This document shows, piece by piece, positions 9,422 through 18,285 of a DNA stretch of 61,774 bases (position 1 is its first letter; each line of letters begins with the position of its first letter). Source of the stretch: Calorimonas adulescens (GTDB lineage: Bacteria > Bacillota > Thermoanaerobacteria > Thermoanaerobacterales > UBA4877). The notes under the pieces are model-generated. The model did no database searches, was not told the DNA's origin, and saw only the letters and a program-made list of their open reading frames with translations. A program made the translations under genes and the position numbers. The DNA is taken from assembly GCF_008274215.1 (NCBI RefSeq), contig NZ_VTPS01000016.1, forward strand, positions 1 to 61,774. Reading direction: 5' to 3'.

Positions 9422-11121
9422 GTCTGTAGACTCTTTAAAAAGTTATTTAAGTCTTCTCCATTATTTACCGGTGGCAAGCATTTATTTCCAATGCAGATAT
9501 ATATGTGTGGGGTTTCATCTATTGTGTAGCCTCTTTTCACAATTTCTTCTTTCCTCCGCACTGTATCAAGAATCTCTAAAATCCCATCTGGAAAATATAG
9601 CGTCCTTAAGTCTTTAAATAAATCTTTAGTCTGTATATCATCTTTTTTACCAACTAATGTAAATTTATATATACCATCAACAAATGCTTTAACGGCACTG
9701 GAATATAAAGAAGCAAATATCCCATATTCACGGTATATCCTGGAGAAATATAATAACGTTTCCTCACTTTTCCGATGATATGCTCTATTGTTAGAAAATG
9801 TATAAAGCTTTAAGCACAGCAGTGCCATTTCACTGTTTACAGGTAAACTCTTTGATATTTGATCATATTTGATTCCTTCAATTGGAAGAAAATCTAAAAA
9901 TCCTCTATCCCTGTCATCATAAAAGACGTCGATAACCCTATCAACTAATTTCATTGATTCATCAAGGTATGTTTTATCTCCGGTTATGCTATATAAGTTT
10001 GTAAACAAATCCGCTGCATATACCTGATCTTCCAGTATATTTGCCTCTTTTGACTCTGGATGATGTTTTATAAGACCTTTTTTATCCATGAATTTCTCTA
10101 ATAACTTATCTGCTATCCTCTTTGCAATTTTCATATATTCACTCTTACCGGTTATACTATAGTATTTTAAAATCGACACGGCAGCCAGTGAATTTTTGTC
10201 AGCATAAAAAGTTTTATCAATTGATGGCTTTTTTAGTTTACCTCGTTTTATTTTATCTGCTTTGTAATATTCCTGGCCAGCAATTTGACCTCCATAAAAC
10301 AGTCCTTTTTTACTATCATAAAGGTATTTCTCTATATAGTTTAAAATATCTTCAGCCACCCTCATGTATAGTGGATGATTGAATACTTGATATGCCTCTA
10401 TGTATAAGGACAATAATCGAGCATTATCATCCAGTAGCTTCTCATAGTTGGGATTGGAAAAGTCTCTCTCTGCAGCATATCTAAAAAAGCCTCCCTCCAC
10501 TCTATCATAAACCTCACTGCCGTACATAATATCCATGGTTTTTACAATAACTCTCTTGATATTTTCATCATTGGTCGCATAGAAGTAACCAATCAGATAT
10601 GAAAGCAATTCTGGGTATAAAAATTTCGGTCTCTTCCCAAAGCCGCCATACTTTGTGTCAAACATATCCATGGCAGATTTAAGGATATATGCCTGTATTT
10701 CATTACATACATTTTTTGAAATTGCTCTGACATATATAGCCTTTTTTTCTATTTTTTTATTATCTCTTCCCGACATTTCATCATTGAATTCCCTGTATAA
10801 CCTGTTTGCTTCTTTTAGCATATGCAATAATTCTTCAGGTGAAATATATGTCCTCCTTATAATAACCTGTCCATTGGGAGACAGTATAGCAGTCGACAGC
10901 CATCCGCTTAATTTATATCTGCCATCAGCATCCAAACTTTTGTCCATGTCTATCCTTATCGGCACAAAATTATCATTAATGTATTTTATTGCCTGGTCAT
11001 CGACATGACACCAGTAACACCAGGGTGCACTGATACTCAAAAGTATAAGTTTATTCTCCTCTCTGGCCTTACTAAAAACTGATTCGTCCCATTCATTCCA
11101 TTTTATAGAGTTTTTCCCCAT
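9403..11121 (-). CDS. Thioredoxin-domain protein of the YyaL/DUF255 (SPATA20-like) family
   Basis: Cytoplasmic two-domain protein, 572 aa. The N-terminal thioredoxin-like domain (about 1-120) has WCYWCH with Cys35 and Cys38 as the CxxC pair. The rest is an (alpha/alpha)6-barrel region as in N-acylglucosamine epimerase and glycosidase folds, with repeated YGGFGKRPKF- and GGFFRYAAERDF-like blocks. Typical YyaL proteins are about 670-690 aa, so this is a shorter, divergent member. The role of the family is not established. ATG at 11121 is preferred over a GTG nine bases upstream because AGGTGG is five bases before it. It is convergent with, and overlaps, the ABC ATPase. Confidence 0.8.
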   Translation of the reverse strand: MGKNSIKWNEWDESVFSKAREENKLILLSISAPWCYWCHVDDQAIKYINDNFVPIRIDMDKSLDADGRYKLSGWLSTAILSPNGQVIIRRTYISPEELLHMLKEANRLYREFNDEMSGRDNKKIEKKAIYVRAISKNVCNEIQAYILKSAMDMFDTKYGGFGKRPKFLYPELLSYLIGYFYATNDENIKRVIVKTMDIMYGSEVYDRVEGGFFRYAAERDFSNPNYEKLLDDNARLLSLYIEAYQVFNHPLYMRVAEDILNYIEKYLYDSKKGLFYGGQIAGQEYYKADKIKRGKLKKPSIDKTFYADKNSLAAVSILKYYSITGKSEYMKIAKRIADKLLEKFMDKKGLIKHHPESKEANILEDQVYAADLFTNLYSITGDKTYLDESMKLVDRVIDVFYDDRDRGFLDFLPIEGIKYDQISKSLPVNSEMALLCLKLYTFSNNRAYHRKSEETLLYFSRIYREYGIFASLYSSAVKAFVDGIYKFTLVGKKDDIQTKDLFKDLRTLYFPDGILEILDTVRRKEEIVKRGYTIDETPHIYICIGNKCLPPVNNGEDLNNFLKSLQTREEVK

Positions 11122-11228
11122 GAACCCCACCTATTTCCTTGTTGTCCTAAACATTGATTGTTATGCTTTATGTCCTAATACTCCTGACATTTTGATGAGG
11201 CAAAGCATCATAGTTATATTTTAACCAC

Positions 11229-11262
11229 AAAAATAGAACCCATACATGATTGTATGGGCTCT
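11229..11262 (-). terminator. Intrinsic terminator of mrp
   Basis: On the minus strand a 12-bp stem (11262-11251 with 11246-11235, one G-T wobble) with a four-base loop is followed by ATTTTTG. It begins seven bases after the stop of the Mrp gene. Confidence 0.8.
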
Positions 11263-11268
11263 AAAACG

Positions 11269-12351
11269 TCATCTTTTCACGCTTGCATAAGACTCGTCAA
11301 TTTCTGTGCAACGCCTATCAATATTGCGAAAAACCTCTTTATATATTTCAGCTACAGGATTACTATCTTCCAGTGCTATTGGCTTACCTGTATCGCTCTT
11401 TTCCCTTATATCCGTTATTATAGGTATTTCACCTAAGACCATAGTCTTTAACTCTTTTGCCAGCTTTTCTGATTCTTTTTCACCAAATATATAGTGCCTG
11501 CTGCCACAGTCGGGGCACTCAAAATACGACATATTTTCTACCACACCAAGTATATCAACCCCAACCTTTTGAGCCATTTTACCCAGTCTACCAGCCACAT
11601 GAGATGCTGCAGATTGAGGTGTAGTTGTCAAAAGAAGGTAGCTTTGCGGTATCAACTGCATTATTGATAGCGGCACATCACCTGTTCCTGGTGGAAGATC
11701 TACAAACATATAGTCTATATCTCCCCACTGGACATTATACATAAATTGCTGTAATATGTTTGATAAGAGTGGCCCTCTCCATATAACAGCAGAGTCCTCA
11801 CTCACAAAATTCCCCATTGATATGGCCTCTATGTCATGCACTCGAATTGGAAACATATGGGTTTCGTCTATTGCATTAGGTCTGATATCATTTATGCCCA
11901 GCATCCTTGATATGCTAAATCCGAGTATATCTGCATCTATCAGTCCCACTTTATGACCAAGTTTTGACGCCGCTATAGCAAGATTTACAGCGATCGTCGA
12001 TTTACCAACTCCACCTTTGCCGGAACCAACCAAAATGGTCCTTGCGGTGTCAAAAACACTATCTTCATGAGTATTTTCACCCATTAGTGCATCTTTTTCT
12101 TCTTTGCTCATCTCCCCAAATGTAACAACTACTTTGTCAAAAACACCCAAGGACAGTATTTTCTTTTCTATGTCATCTTTTATCGTTGCCTGTAATGGAC
12201 ATCCTTTTATAGTGAGATTCACACGTATTTTCACAGTGGAACCATCTATATCAATAGATTCAGGCTTGACCATACCGAGCTCGACAATACTTCTGCCCAA
12301 CTCCGGATCATATACATCTCTTAAAGCATCAAGTATTTTTTGTTTATCCAC
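11269..12351 (-). CDS. mrp: Mrp/ApbC-type Fe-S cluster carrier ATPase
   Basis: P-loop ATPase of the Mrp/NBP35 (ApbC) family, 360 aa. It carries Fe-S clusters to target apoproteins in the cytoplasm. The N-terminal part (about 1-85) is a MIP18/DUF59 domain (LRDVYDPELGRSIVELGMV). It is followed by the deviant Walker A GSGKGGVGKST, LIDADILGFS and FVDLPPGTGD. The C-terminal YFECPDCGS supplies the CxxC that bridges a [4Fe-4S] cluster across the dimer. The start is GTG with GGAGGTG about five bases upstream. Like the NifU-type protein at 130-363, it fits the Fe-S load of the hydrogenases in this window. Confidence 0.92.
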   Translation of the reverse strand: MDKQKILDALRDVYDPELGRSIVELGMVKPESIDIDGSTVKIRVNLTIKGCPLQATIKDDIEKKILSLGVFDKVVVTFGEMSKEEKDALMGENTHEDSVFDTARTILVGSGKGGVGKSTIAVNLAIAASKLGHKVGLIDADILGFSISRMLGINDIRPNAIDETHMFPIRVHDIEAISMGNFVSEDSAVIWRGPLLSNILQQFMYNVQWGDIDYMFVDLPPGTGDVPLSIMQLIPQSYLLLTTTPQSAASHVAGRLGKMAQKVGVDILGVVENMSYFECPDCGSRHYIFGEKESEKLAKELKTMVLGEIPIITDIREKSDTGKPIALEDSNPVAEIYKEVFRNIDRRCTEIDESYASVKR

Positions 12352-12428
12352 TCACAACACCTCCATTTTTTGCAGATATATTATAACATAGAAATCTTCC
12401 TAATATGAAATGTCAAAACAATCAACTC

Positions 12429-13598
12429 CTATTCATAAGACTTAAGGTATATATTTACTATGTCCTGAGTAGTTACTTCTTTTTGGAAATTTTTCAGGGC
12501 TCCCACTAAGGTCTTCTGGGCATCCTGTGCCAAAATTTCTATATCATTTTTAGGCACTCCCAGTTCTTTTAGCGTTAATCTCTTCCCCAAGGCTTCTAAA
12601 AATCGCAGGACCTCATCTTTTAACATTGACGCCAACGCCAATTCATCTATATCGTCAACATTACTTATAAAAAGTTTTGTTATTTCTGCATACCGTTTTG
12701 GATTATATTTGTAACCAAATTCTATAAATGATGGTAATAAAGCAGCCAGGCCATCCCCGTGAGTAATATTATATTTCCCACTTAAGGGATGCTCTAAAGC
12801 ATGTACCAGTGATGTGGCAGATGTTGCCATAGCCATACCAGATAGTGCAGCCGCCCATGCCATTTTTGACCTGGCTTCTATGTCATTGCCATCTTCATAT
12901 GCCTTTTGGAGATTATCTATACACAACCTTAATGATTCATATGCAAACATATCACTCACCGGAGTCGCTGCGGGCCCTATATAACACTCCAGTGATTGAC
13001 AGAAAGCATCAACTCCCGTACTGGCTGTCATAGACGGCGGAAGGCTTTTAACCAGTTCAGGGTCTATAATAGAATATTTAGGAAAGGTATAGTAACTTTT
13101 AAATGAAGGCTTCAATGAGTTTGCCGGATTGGTGATAACCGCTGCTCCATCAGCCTCTGAACCAGTACCGGAGGTGGTCGGAACCGCAATTATGGGATAC
13201 GCACCGATTATCTTCTCCTTTTCCTTATTCGGATCCATAAAATCCCATATTGGCCTCCTGTGATATGCAGCTACAGCAATTCCTTTTGCAGTGTCAATGC
13301 TGCTCCCTCCACCTATTGCAATAATAAAATCACATTCAGAATCTAAAAATTCTTTAGAGCCTTCATCTACAATGATCGTGGTGGGGTTGGGCATTGCATT
13401 GGTATAAAGTACATATTCAACTCCTGAATTTTTAAGCATTGCAGAAAGTCTATTCTGTAGGCCTCCTCTGCTCAGGGTATTCTTCCCTGTAACAACAAAG
13501 GCTTTTTTCCCCAGATCTCTAACAATATCACCTAAGTTGTCAAATTGGCCAGGCCCTACATAAAAATGAGTTTGTATGGAATAATTAAAAGATTTCAT
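12429..13598 (-). CDS. Iron-containing alcohol dehydrogenase with altered metal site
   Basis: Group III NAD(P)-dependent alcohol dehydrogenase, 389 aa. The N-terminal Rossmann-like domain has IAIGGGSSIDTAKG, and PTTSGTGSEADGAAVI is the family block before the metal-binding domain. The metal site of the family is Asp-His-His-His. Here it reads Asp197, Gln201 (in STGVDAFCQSLE), His266 and His280, so the second ligand is Gln instead of His. The rest of the fold looks intact. The ATG at 13598 is preferred to one at 13607 because GGAGGG stands nine bases before the former and touches the latter. Substrate unknown; butanol/ethanol-type enzymes are the nearest relatives. Confidence 0.88.
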   Translation of the reverse strand: MKSFNYSIQTHFYVGPGQFDNLGDIVRDLGKKAFVVTGKNTLSRGGLQNRLSAMLKNSGVEYVLYTNAMPNPTTIIVDEGSKEFLDSECDFIIAIGGGSSIDTAKGIAVAAYHRRPIWDFMDPNKEKEKIIGAYPIIAVPTTSGTGSEADGAAVITNPANSLKPSFKSYYTFPKYSIIDPELVKSLPPSMTASTGVDAFCQSLECYIGPAATPVSDMFAYESLRLCIDNLQKAYEDGNDIEARSKMAWAAALSGMAMATSATSLVHALEHPLSGKYNITHGDGLAALLPSFIEFGYKYNPKRYAEITKLFISNVDDIDELALASMLKDEVLRFLEALGKRLTLKELGVPKNDIEILAQDAQKTLVGALKNFQKEVTTQDIVNIYLKSYE

Positions 13599-13616
13599 AG
13601 CTATCATCCCTCCATG

Positions 13617-15320
13617 TCAAAATAATTTTATTATATCTTCCATGTCCATGCAGTTTATAACGTCCTGTGGCTCAAGCCATCCCTTCCTAGCTATACCCAC
13701 ACCATATTTAACATCCTTAAGCCCTTCAATGTTATGGGCGTCGGGTCCTATGGCAAACCGTACACCTTTTTCCTTTGCAATCTTTAACATTCTCCAGTCC
13801 ATATCCAACCTATACGGGTTAGCATTTATCTCTATTATCTTATTGTTTCTTGCTGCTTCATCAATGACTCTCTTTATATCCAGTTTATATCCTTCTCGTG
13901 ATAAAAGCAATCTTCCAGTGGGATGACCCAGTATTGTCAAATATGGATTCTGGAGTGCTTTTACTATCCTCTCTGTCATATTATACTCTGATAATCCAAA
14001 ATTTGAATGGACAGAGCCAATAATAAAATCGAACCTTTTGAGCAGTTCTTCAGGGTAATCTAAGCTCCCATCAATCAGTATATCTGATTCTATGCCCTTT
14101 AATATTTTCACACCACCAATCATCTCATTTAAATGGTCTATTTCATCCCATTGTCTCAGCAGGTCCTCCTCTTTTAGGCCGCCAGCATAGAAGGCAGATT
14201 GACTGTGGTCAGTAATTCCAATATATTCATAGCCCAGTTCCTTTGCCTTATATGCGATCTCTTCGATAGTCGCCTTTCCATCACTGTATATAGTATGGAC
14301 GTGAAAAATTCCCTTAATATCCTTATCAGATATCAGATATGGCAACGAATGATTAGCAGCAGCCTCAATCTCACCCATATCCTCCCTGAGCTCCGGAGGT
14401 ATAAAATCCAGGCCCAGCATTTTATATAGCTCTACCTCATCTTTTACCTGGATATTTTCTTCACCTCGGAAAAGGCCATACTCATTCATTTTAAGCCCCA
14501 TTTCCTTGGACCTATGCCTCATGGCAACATTATGTTCCTTGCTACCTGTAAAATACTGTAGTGCATAGGGATATTCCTCGGGTCCTATAACCCTCAGATC
14601 AACCTGAATACCATAGCGTGTATATATGCTGCTCTTTGTTTCGCCGGCAGCTATAGTTTCCCTAACATAAGGACCATTTAAAAAAATATCCATAACCTCT
14701 TGCGGTTTGCTGGAAGACACAAGTATATCAACATCCCTTATTATCTCCCTTTTTCTTCTCAGGCTCCCTGCTACCTCAATGTTTATTATGTCCTTACATG
14801 ATTTTAAATAAGATAATATCTCCTCGGCCTGGCCATAAGCCTCTGAATAGAGATACTTACCTTGATATTTCTTATACTGCATTATCCCATCTAAAAATTT
14901 TTTCTGCGTCTTTTCTCCAAAACCGGGAAGCTCTATCAGACGATTCTCAATACATGCATACTCCAGCTCCCCTATGTTCTTTATGCCAAGCTGTCTATAA
15001 AGCACACCAATCTTTTTGGGCCCAATACCCGGAACATTCATAATTTCCAGTAAACTCTCCGGAAGCTCTGCCTTTAAACTCTCATAGTACTCTATCCTGC
15101 CTGTAGTATAATACTCAATAATCTTTTTATTGAGGGCATCACCTATACCTTTTAAATCCTTCAGCCTGTCTTCTCTTATCAAAGATTCAATATCCTCATC
15201 AAGATTTTCCAGCGTTCGCGCTGCATTATAATATGCCTTTGATTTAAAAGGGTTCTCTCCTTTTATTTCCAGAAGGACACCTATCTTGTTCAAAATCTCT
15301 ATCAACTGATTTTTGTCCAT
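13617..15320 (-). CDS. polX: DNA polymerase/3'-5' exonuclease PolX
   Basis: Family X DNA polymerase with a C-terminal PHP nuclease, 567 aa, the usual length of bacterial PolX. It fills short gaps in base excision repair. Residues 1-310 form the polymerase: helix-hairpin-helix motifs at VPGIGPKKIGVL and LPGFGEKTQKKF, the nucleotidyltransferase AGSLRRKREIIRDVDIL with Asp196 and Asp198, and Asp241. The PHP domain (about 335-567) shows FHVHTIYSDG (His340, His342, Asp347) and GITDHS (Asp371, His372). It lies directly upstream, with an 18-base gap, of the alcohol dehydrogenase and downstream of a DNA glycosylase. Confidence 0.94.
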   Translation of the reverse strand: MDKNQLIEILNKIGVLLEIKGENPFKSKAYYNAARTLENLDEDIESLIREDRLKDLKGIGDALNKKIIEYYTTGRIEYYESLKAELPESLLEIMNVPGIGPKKIGVLYRQLGIKNIGELEYACIENRLIELPGFGEKTQKKFLDGIMQYKKYQGKYLYSEAYGQAEEILSYLKSCKDIINIEVAGSLRRKREIIRDVDILVSSSKPQEVMDIFLNGPYVRETIAAGETKSSIYTRYGIQVDLRVIGPEEYPYALQYFTGSKEHNVAMRHRSKEMGLKMNEYGLFRGEENIQVKDEVELYKMLGLDFIPPELREDMGEIEAAANHSLPYLISDKDIKGIFHVHTIYSDGKATIEEIAYKAKELGYEYIGITDHSQSAFYAGGLKEEDLLRQWDEIDHLNEMIGGVKILKGIESDILIDGSLDYPEELLKRFDFIIGSVHSNFGLSEYNMTERIVKALQNPYLTILGHPTGRLLLSREGYKLDIKRVIDEAARNNKIIEINANPYRLDMDWRMLKIAKEKGVRFAIGPDAHNIEGLKDVKYGVGIARKGWLEPQDVINCMDMEDIIKLF

Positions 15321-15386
15321 TTACATCCTCTTCTTTCAATTTCAAACAATCTATCCCAATAATCTTCTTTAAATGTAATCACAAAT

Positions 15387-16088
15387 TCAAATTACCGGAG
15401 CGATTCTATCTTTGGTCCTGTCCAAGGTACAGATTGAACAAAGGTCACTTAAAGGGCATTCGGCGCACTTTGCGGCTTTGCCTCTACATATTATGTTACC
15501 CCATGCATCAATCAAAGCATGATACTCGTTAAACAGGTACAGGTCCGTTTCAAGATTGGACATAAAATATTGTTGTACTCTTGGATAAGTAAATGGTCCA
15601 TCCATAATACCCAGTAAGCTAACCAATCTTTTCGTATAGGCATCCACCACAAAAATAGGCTTTCGGGCTCCATAAAGAATTATGACGTCAGCCGTTTCTT
15701 CACCTATTCCGGGAAGAGACAAAAGTTCTCTTCTTAAAGTTTTTGTATCCTTATCAAAAAATTTGTCAAGTTCTCCGCCATATTCATCAATAATGTGTTT
15801 GCAAAATGCCTTAATATACCTTAACTTCTGATTAAAAAAGCGCGCAGGTCTTATAGCATCTATAATTTCTTCATTCTTAGCATTGTATAACCTATAAAGG
15901 TCTATCAGATCTCTGCTATATAAATTTTCTATAGCCACCTCTACATTTTTCCATGCCACATTTTGAGTGAGAATAGCCCCAATTATCATCTCAAAGTCAT
16001 CTTTTGCAGGCCACCAATGCCGTGGTCCAAAATTGTTATATAGCCTGTTATATATATCCATCAGTTTCATATTTTCCATTCTGTCCAT
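15387..16088 (-). CDS. EndoIII-related DNA glycosylase (COG2231 type), lysine-less
   Basis: HhH-GPD base-excision DNA glycosylase, 233 aa. The hairpin reads LPGIGEETADVIILYG and the catalytic Asp follows in VVDAYTKR. Endonuclease III has a Lys two residues after the second Gly of the hairpin (GRKTAN); here that position is Glu, so a monofunctional glycosylase without Schiff-base lyase activity is predicted. The C-terminal Cys array C-x6-C-x2-C-x5-C (CRGKAAKCAECPLSDLC) binds a [4Fe-4S] cluster. The family includes MagIII-type 3-methyladenine glycosylases. The ATG at 16088 has GGGGG at a normal distance; the one at 16094 is too close to it. It precedes polX, a likely repair partner. Confidence 0.85.
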   Translation of the reverse strand: MDRMENMKLMDIYNRLYNNFGPRHWWPAKDDFEMIIGAILTQNVAWKNVEVAIENLYSRDLIDLYRLYNAKNEEIIDAIRPARFFNQKLRYIKAFCKHIIDEYGGELDKFFDKDTKTLRRELLSLPGIGEETADVIILYGARKPIFVVDAYTKRLVSLLGIMDGPFTYPRVQQYFMSNLETDLYLFNEYHALIDAWGNIICRGKAAKCAECPLSDLCSICTLDRTKDRIAPVI

Positions 16089-16138
16089 TACCATACCCCC
16101 ATGAATATTTTATCATAAATGCTCTTATATCAGAAACA

Positions 16139-16167
16139 TTGAAATCATTTTAGCAATATTATATAAT
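16139..16167 (+). promoter_or_regulatory. Sigma-A type promoter of the hydrogenase-sensor operon
   Basis: TTGAAA (16139-16144), a 17-base spacer and a perfect TATAAT (16162-16167) lie 33 bases before the first gene of the operon. Spacing and hexamers fit the housekeeping sigma consensus well. Confidence 0.75.
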
Positions 16168-16199
16168 TAGTATAGTTATTTTTTTAACAGGAGGCGCCT

Positions 16200-16547
16200 A
16201 TGAAACTATCACAAATAATCACTCTTTTAGATGCAAAACCGTTGAATGAGTTTGACCCTGATATTGAAATTATGACCGCTTGCGGGGCTGACCTTTTAAG
16301 TGATGTGCTTGCAGCCAAGTATGACAAAGCTCTTCTCCTTACTGGCCTTACAAATATACAAGTAATAAGGACCGCAGAAATAAGTGACATCAAGGCAGTG
16401 GTTTTTGTTCGCGGCAAAAAGCCCGGCAATGACATCATATCTCTTGCTTCGCAGTTATCCATACCAGTCATGACTACATCTTACTCAATGTTTGCATCCT
16501 GCGGTATACTATATAAAAATGGGCTTAATCCGGGGGACTCTCTATGA
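16200..16547 (+). CDS. DRTGG-domain protein, first copy
   Basis: Small cytoplasmic protein of 115 aa resembling the DRTGG domain, a putative ligand-binding fold found in CBS- and phosphotransacetylase-associated proteins. Visible blocks are CGADLLSDVLA and ALLLTGLTNIQVIRTA, then VVFVRGKKPG. AGGAGG is seven bases before the ATG. It opens the operon that continues with an anti-sigma-like kinase and the sensory hydrogenase, overlapping the next gene by four bases (ATGA). A second, diverged copy lies at 18272. In Clostridia such proteins recur beside sensory [FeFe] hydrogenases; the ligand is not known. Confidence 0.75.
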   Translation: MKLSQIITLLDAKPLNEFDPDIEIMTACGADLLSDVLAAKYDKALLLTGLTNIQVIRTAEISDIKAVVFVRGKKPGNDIISLASQLSIPVMTTSYSMFASCGILYKNGLNPGDSL

Positions 16548-16969
16548 GTGAACCATACAAATTAAGCTTCGAGGTTAAAGCAATGGATTTTTCAACAGCT
16601 GGTGAAGCATCAAGCACAATAAAAAGCATTCTGATGCGCCTTGGACTGCCTCCTTTGGCAATCAAAAGAGCTGCCATATGCAGCTATGAAAGTGAAATGA
16701 ACATGGTAATACATTCCTATGGCGGCACATTAAGTGTATGCATAGACAACTCCCAAATAATCATTACCGCCGCAGACACTGGCCCGGGTATCCCAGATAT
16801 AGAAAAAGCTATGGAGGAAGGGTTTTCCACTGCACCAGAAGAGGTCAAAGAGATGGGGTTCGGAGGCGGGATGGGACTCCCTAATATCAAGGCCAATGCT
16901 GATGTATTAGAAATTACTTCCTCCAGCACCGGCACCAAAGTAACAATAAAAATATTCTTAGGAGGGTAA
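16544..16969 (+). CDS. Anti-sigma-factor-like GHKL ATPase (RsbW type)
   Basis: GHKL-fold ATPase of 141 aa. The N-box is in YESEMNMVIHSYGG, the G1 box is ADTGPGIPD, and GFGGGMGLPNIKANAD is the G2 region. This is the layout of serine-protein kinase/anti-sigma factors such as RsbW and SpoIIAB, which bind a sigma factor or phosphorylate an antagonist. No sigma factor or anti-anti-sigma partner is encoded beside it. The start overlaps the DRTGG stop, and the hydrogenase-like gene follows after two bases with GGAGGG as ribosome site. It probably relays the state of that sensor. Confidence 0.82.
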   Translation: MSEPYKLSFEVKAMDFSTAGEASSTIKSILMRLGLPPLAIKRAAICSYESEMNMVIHSYGGTLSVCIDNSQIIITAADTGPGIPDIEKAMEEGFSTAPEEVKEMGFGGGMGLPNIKANADVLEITSSSTGTKVTIKIFLGG

Positions 16970-16971
16970 TT

Positions 16972-18285
16972 ATGACACTCCATTCCATAGTACTTAATGA
17001 AGAAAAATGCAAGGGTTGTACCAACTGTATAAAGCGTTGTCCAACAGAAGCAATAAGGGTTAGAAACGGCAAAGCCAGAATTATAGAGAACCGTTGCATT
17101 GATTGCGGCGAATGTATAAGAATATGCCCTAACCACGCAAAAGAAGCACTTATGACTAACATTGATGACATTTATGGATATAAATACAAGGTGGCATTAC
17201 CTGCCCCGTCTTTATACGGTCAATTTAAAGAACCCCCAGAATCTATACTGGGTGCATTAAAAAATATTGGTTTTGATTATATACTGGAGGTGGCATATGC
17301 AGCAGAAATCACTTCTTATTGTATAAGTAAATATCTTAAAGAAAACAATATAAAAAGACCAGCAATTTCTTCATCATGTCCATCTCTCGTAAGGCTGATT
17401 ATGTTAGAGTTTCCAGGTCTTATTGCAAATATCATAAGAGTCGAATCCCCCATGGAAATAGCTGCACGAATAGTAAAAAGGAATTTAAGCAAAGAACTTG
17501 CCGTAAATGAAAACGAAATTGGTGTATTCTTTATTTCCCCATGTGCCGCAAAGATGACGGCAGTAAAAAATCCTATAGGTACAAAAAAATCATATGTAGA
17601 TGGAGTTATTTCCATAAAGGATATCGCACCAAAAATATTAAAACACAGTAAGGATATAAAAGTTGAACTTACCTCATCATCATTAGGCATAGGCTGGGCG
17701 ATAAGTGGAGGAGAGAGCAGGTCTGCCAAAATTGAAAATGCTCTTTATGTTGACGGCATACACAATTGTATACAGGTTTTAAGGGAAATCGAACGTGGTA
17801 AGTTAAATGATATTGAATTTTTTGAGGGCCTGGCATGCCCTGGCGGCTGCATAGGTGGTCCTCTCACTATTGAAAACCTTTATGTAGCTAAGAATCGCAT
17901 AAAAAAGATTATGGACTCACTCCCCTCATCACCAAAACCGTTTGATACTGCCGATGTTAACAATCTTGATTCATACATGATGGACGAGGAGATATATTCC
18001 ACATCAGGGTTAACACTGGACAAAGACCTAAACACTGCTATAAAAAAGTTAACCCTAATAGATAAGATCGAGCCAACTCTTCCAGGGCTTGACTGTGGTG
18101 CCTGCGGCGCCCCTACCTGCAAGGCACTGGCTGAGGATATAGCCATGGGCTGGGCCAGTGAAATGGACTGTATATTTATCCTTAAAAATAAGATATCCTC
18201 TCTCGCAAAAGAGGTAGCCGACATATCCTCAAAACTGCCTCCAACTATACAATATGAAGGGAGAAATAAAAATGAAGGTAAATGA
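16972..18285 (+). CDS. Sensory-type [FeFe] hydrogenase H-cluster protein
   Basis: H-cluster protein of 437 aa. Order: two [4Fe-4S] ferredoxin motifs (Cys13/16/19/23 and Cys42/45/48/52), a shortened H-cluster domain (about 70-315) and a C-terminal [4Fe-4S] domain (Cys375/378/383/400, GLDCGACGAPTC). H-cluster motifs are L1 SSSCPSLV (Cys136), L2 SPCAAK (Cys191) and L3 ACPGGCIGG (Cys289, Cys293). The first Cys of the canonical TSCCP, the proton relay of catalytic enzymes, is Ser here, as expected of slow, sensory-type members. No PAS domain is present. The neighbours (RsbW-like, DRTGG, PHP) support signalling rather than bulk H2 turnover. The end overlaps the next gene by 14 bases. Confidence 0.85.
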   Translation: MTLHSIVLNEEKCKGCTNCIKRCPTEAIRVRNGKARIIENRCIDCGECIRICPNHAKEALMTNIDDIYGYKYKVALPAPSLYGQFKEPPESILGALKNIGFDYILEVAYAAEITSYCISKYLKENNIKRPAISSSCPSLVRLIMLEFPGLIANIIRVESPMEIAARIVKRNLSKELAVNENEIGVFFISPCAAKMTAVKNPIGTKKSYVDGVISIKDIAPKILKHSKDIKVELTSSSLGIGWAISGGESRSAKIENALYVDGIHNCIQVLREIERGKLNDIEFFEGLACPGGCIGGPLTIENLYVAKNRIKKIMDSLPSSPKPFDTADVNNLDSYMMDEEIYSTSGLTLDKDLNTAIKKLTLIDKIEPTLPGLDCGACGAPTCKALAEDIAMGWASEMDCIFILKNKISSLAKEVADISSKLPPTIQYEGRNKNEGK

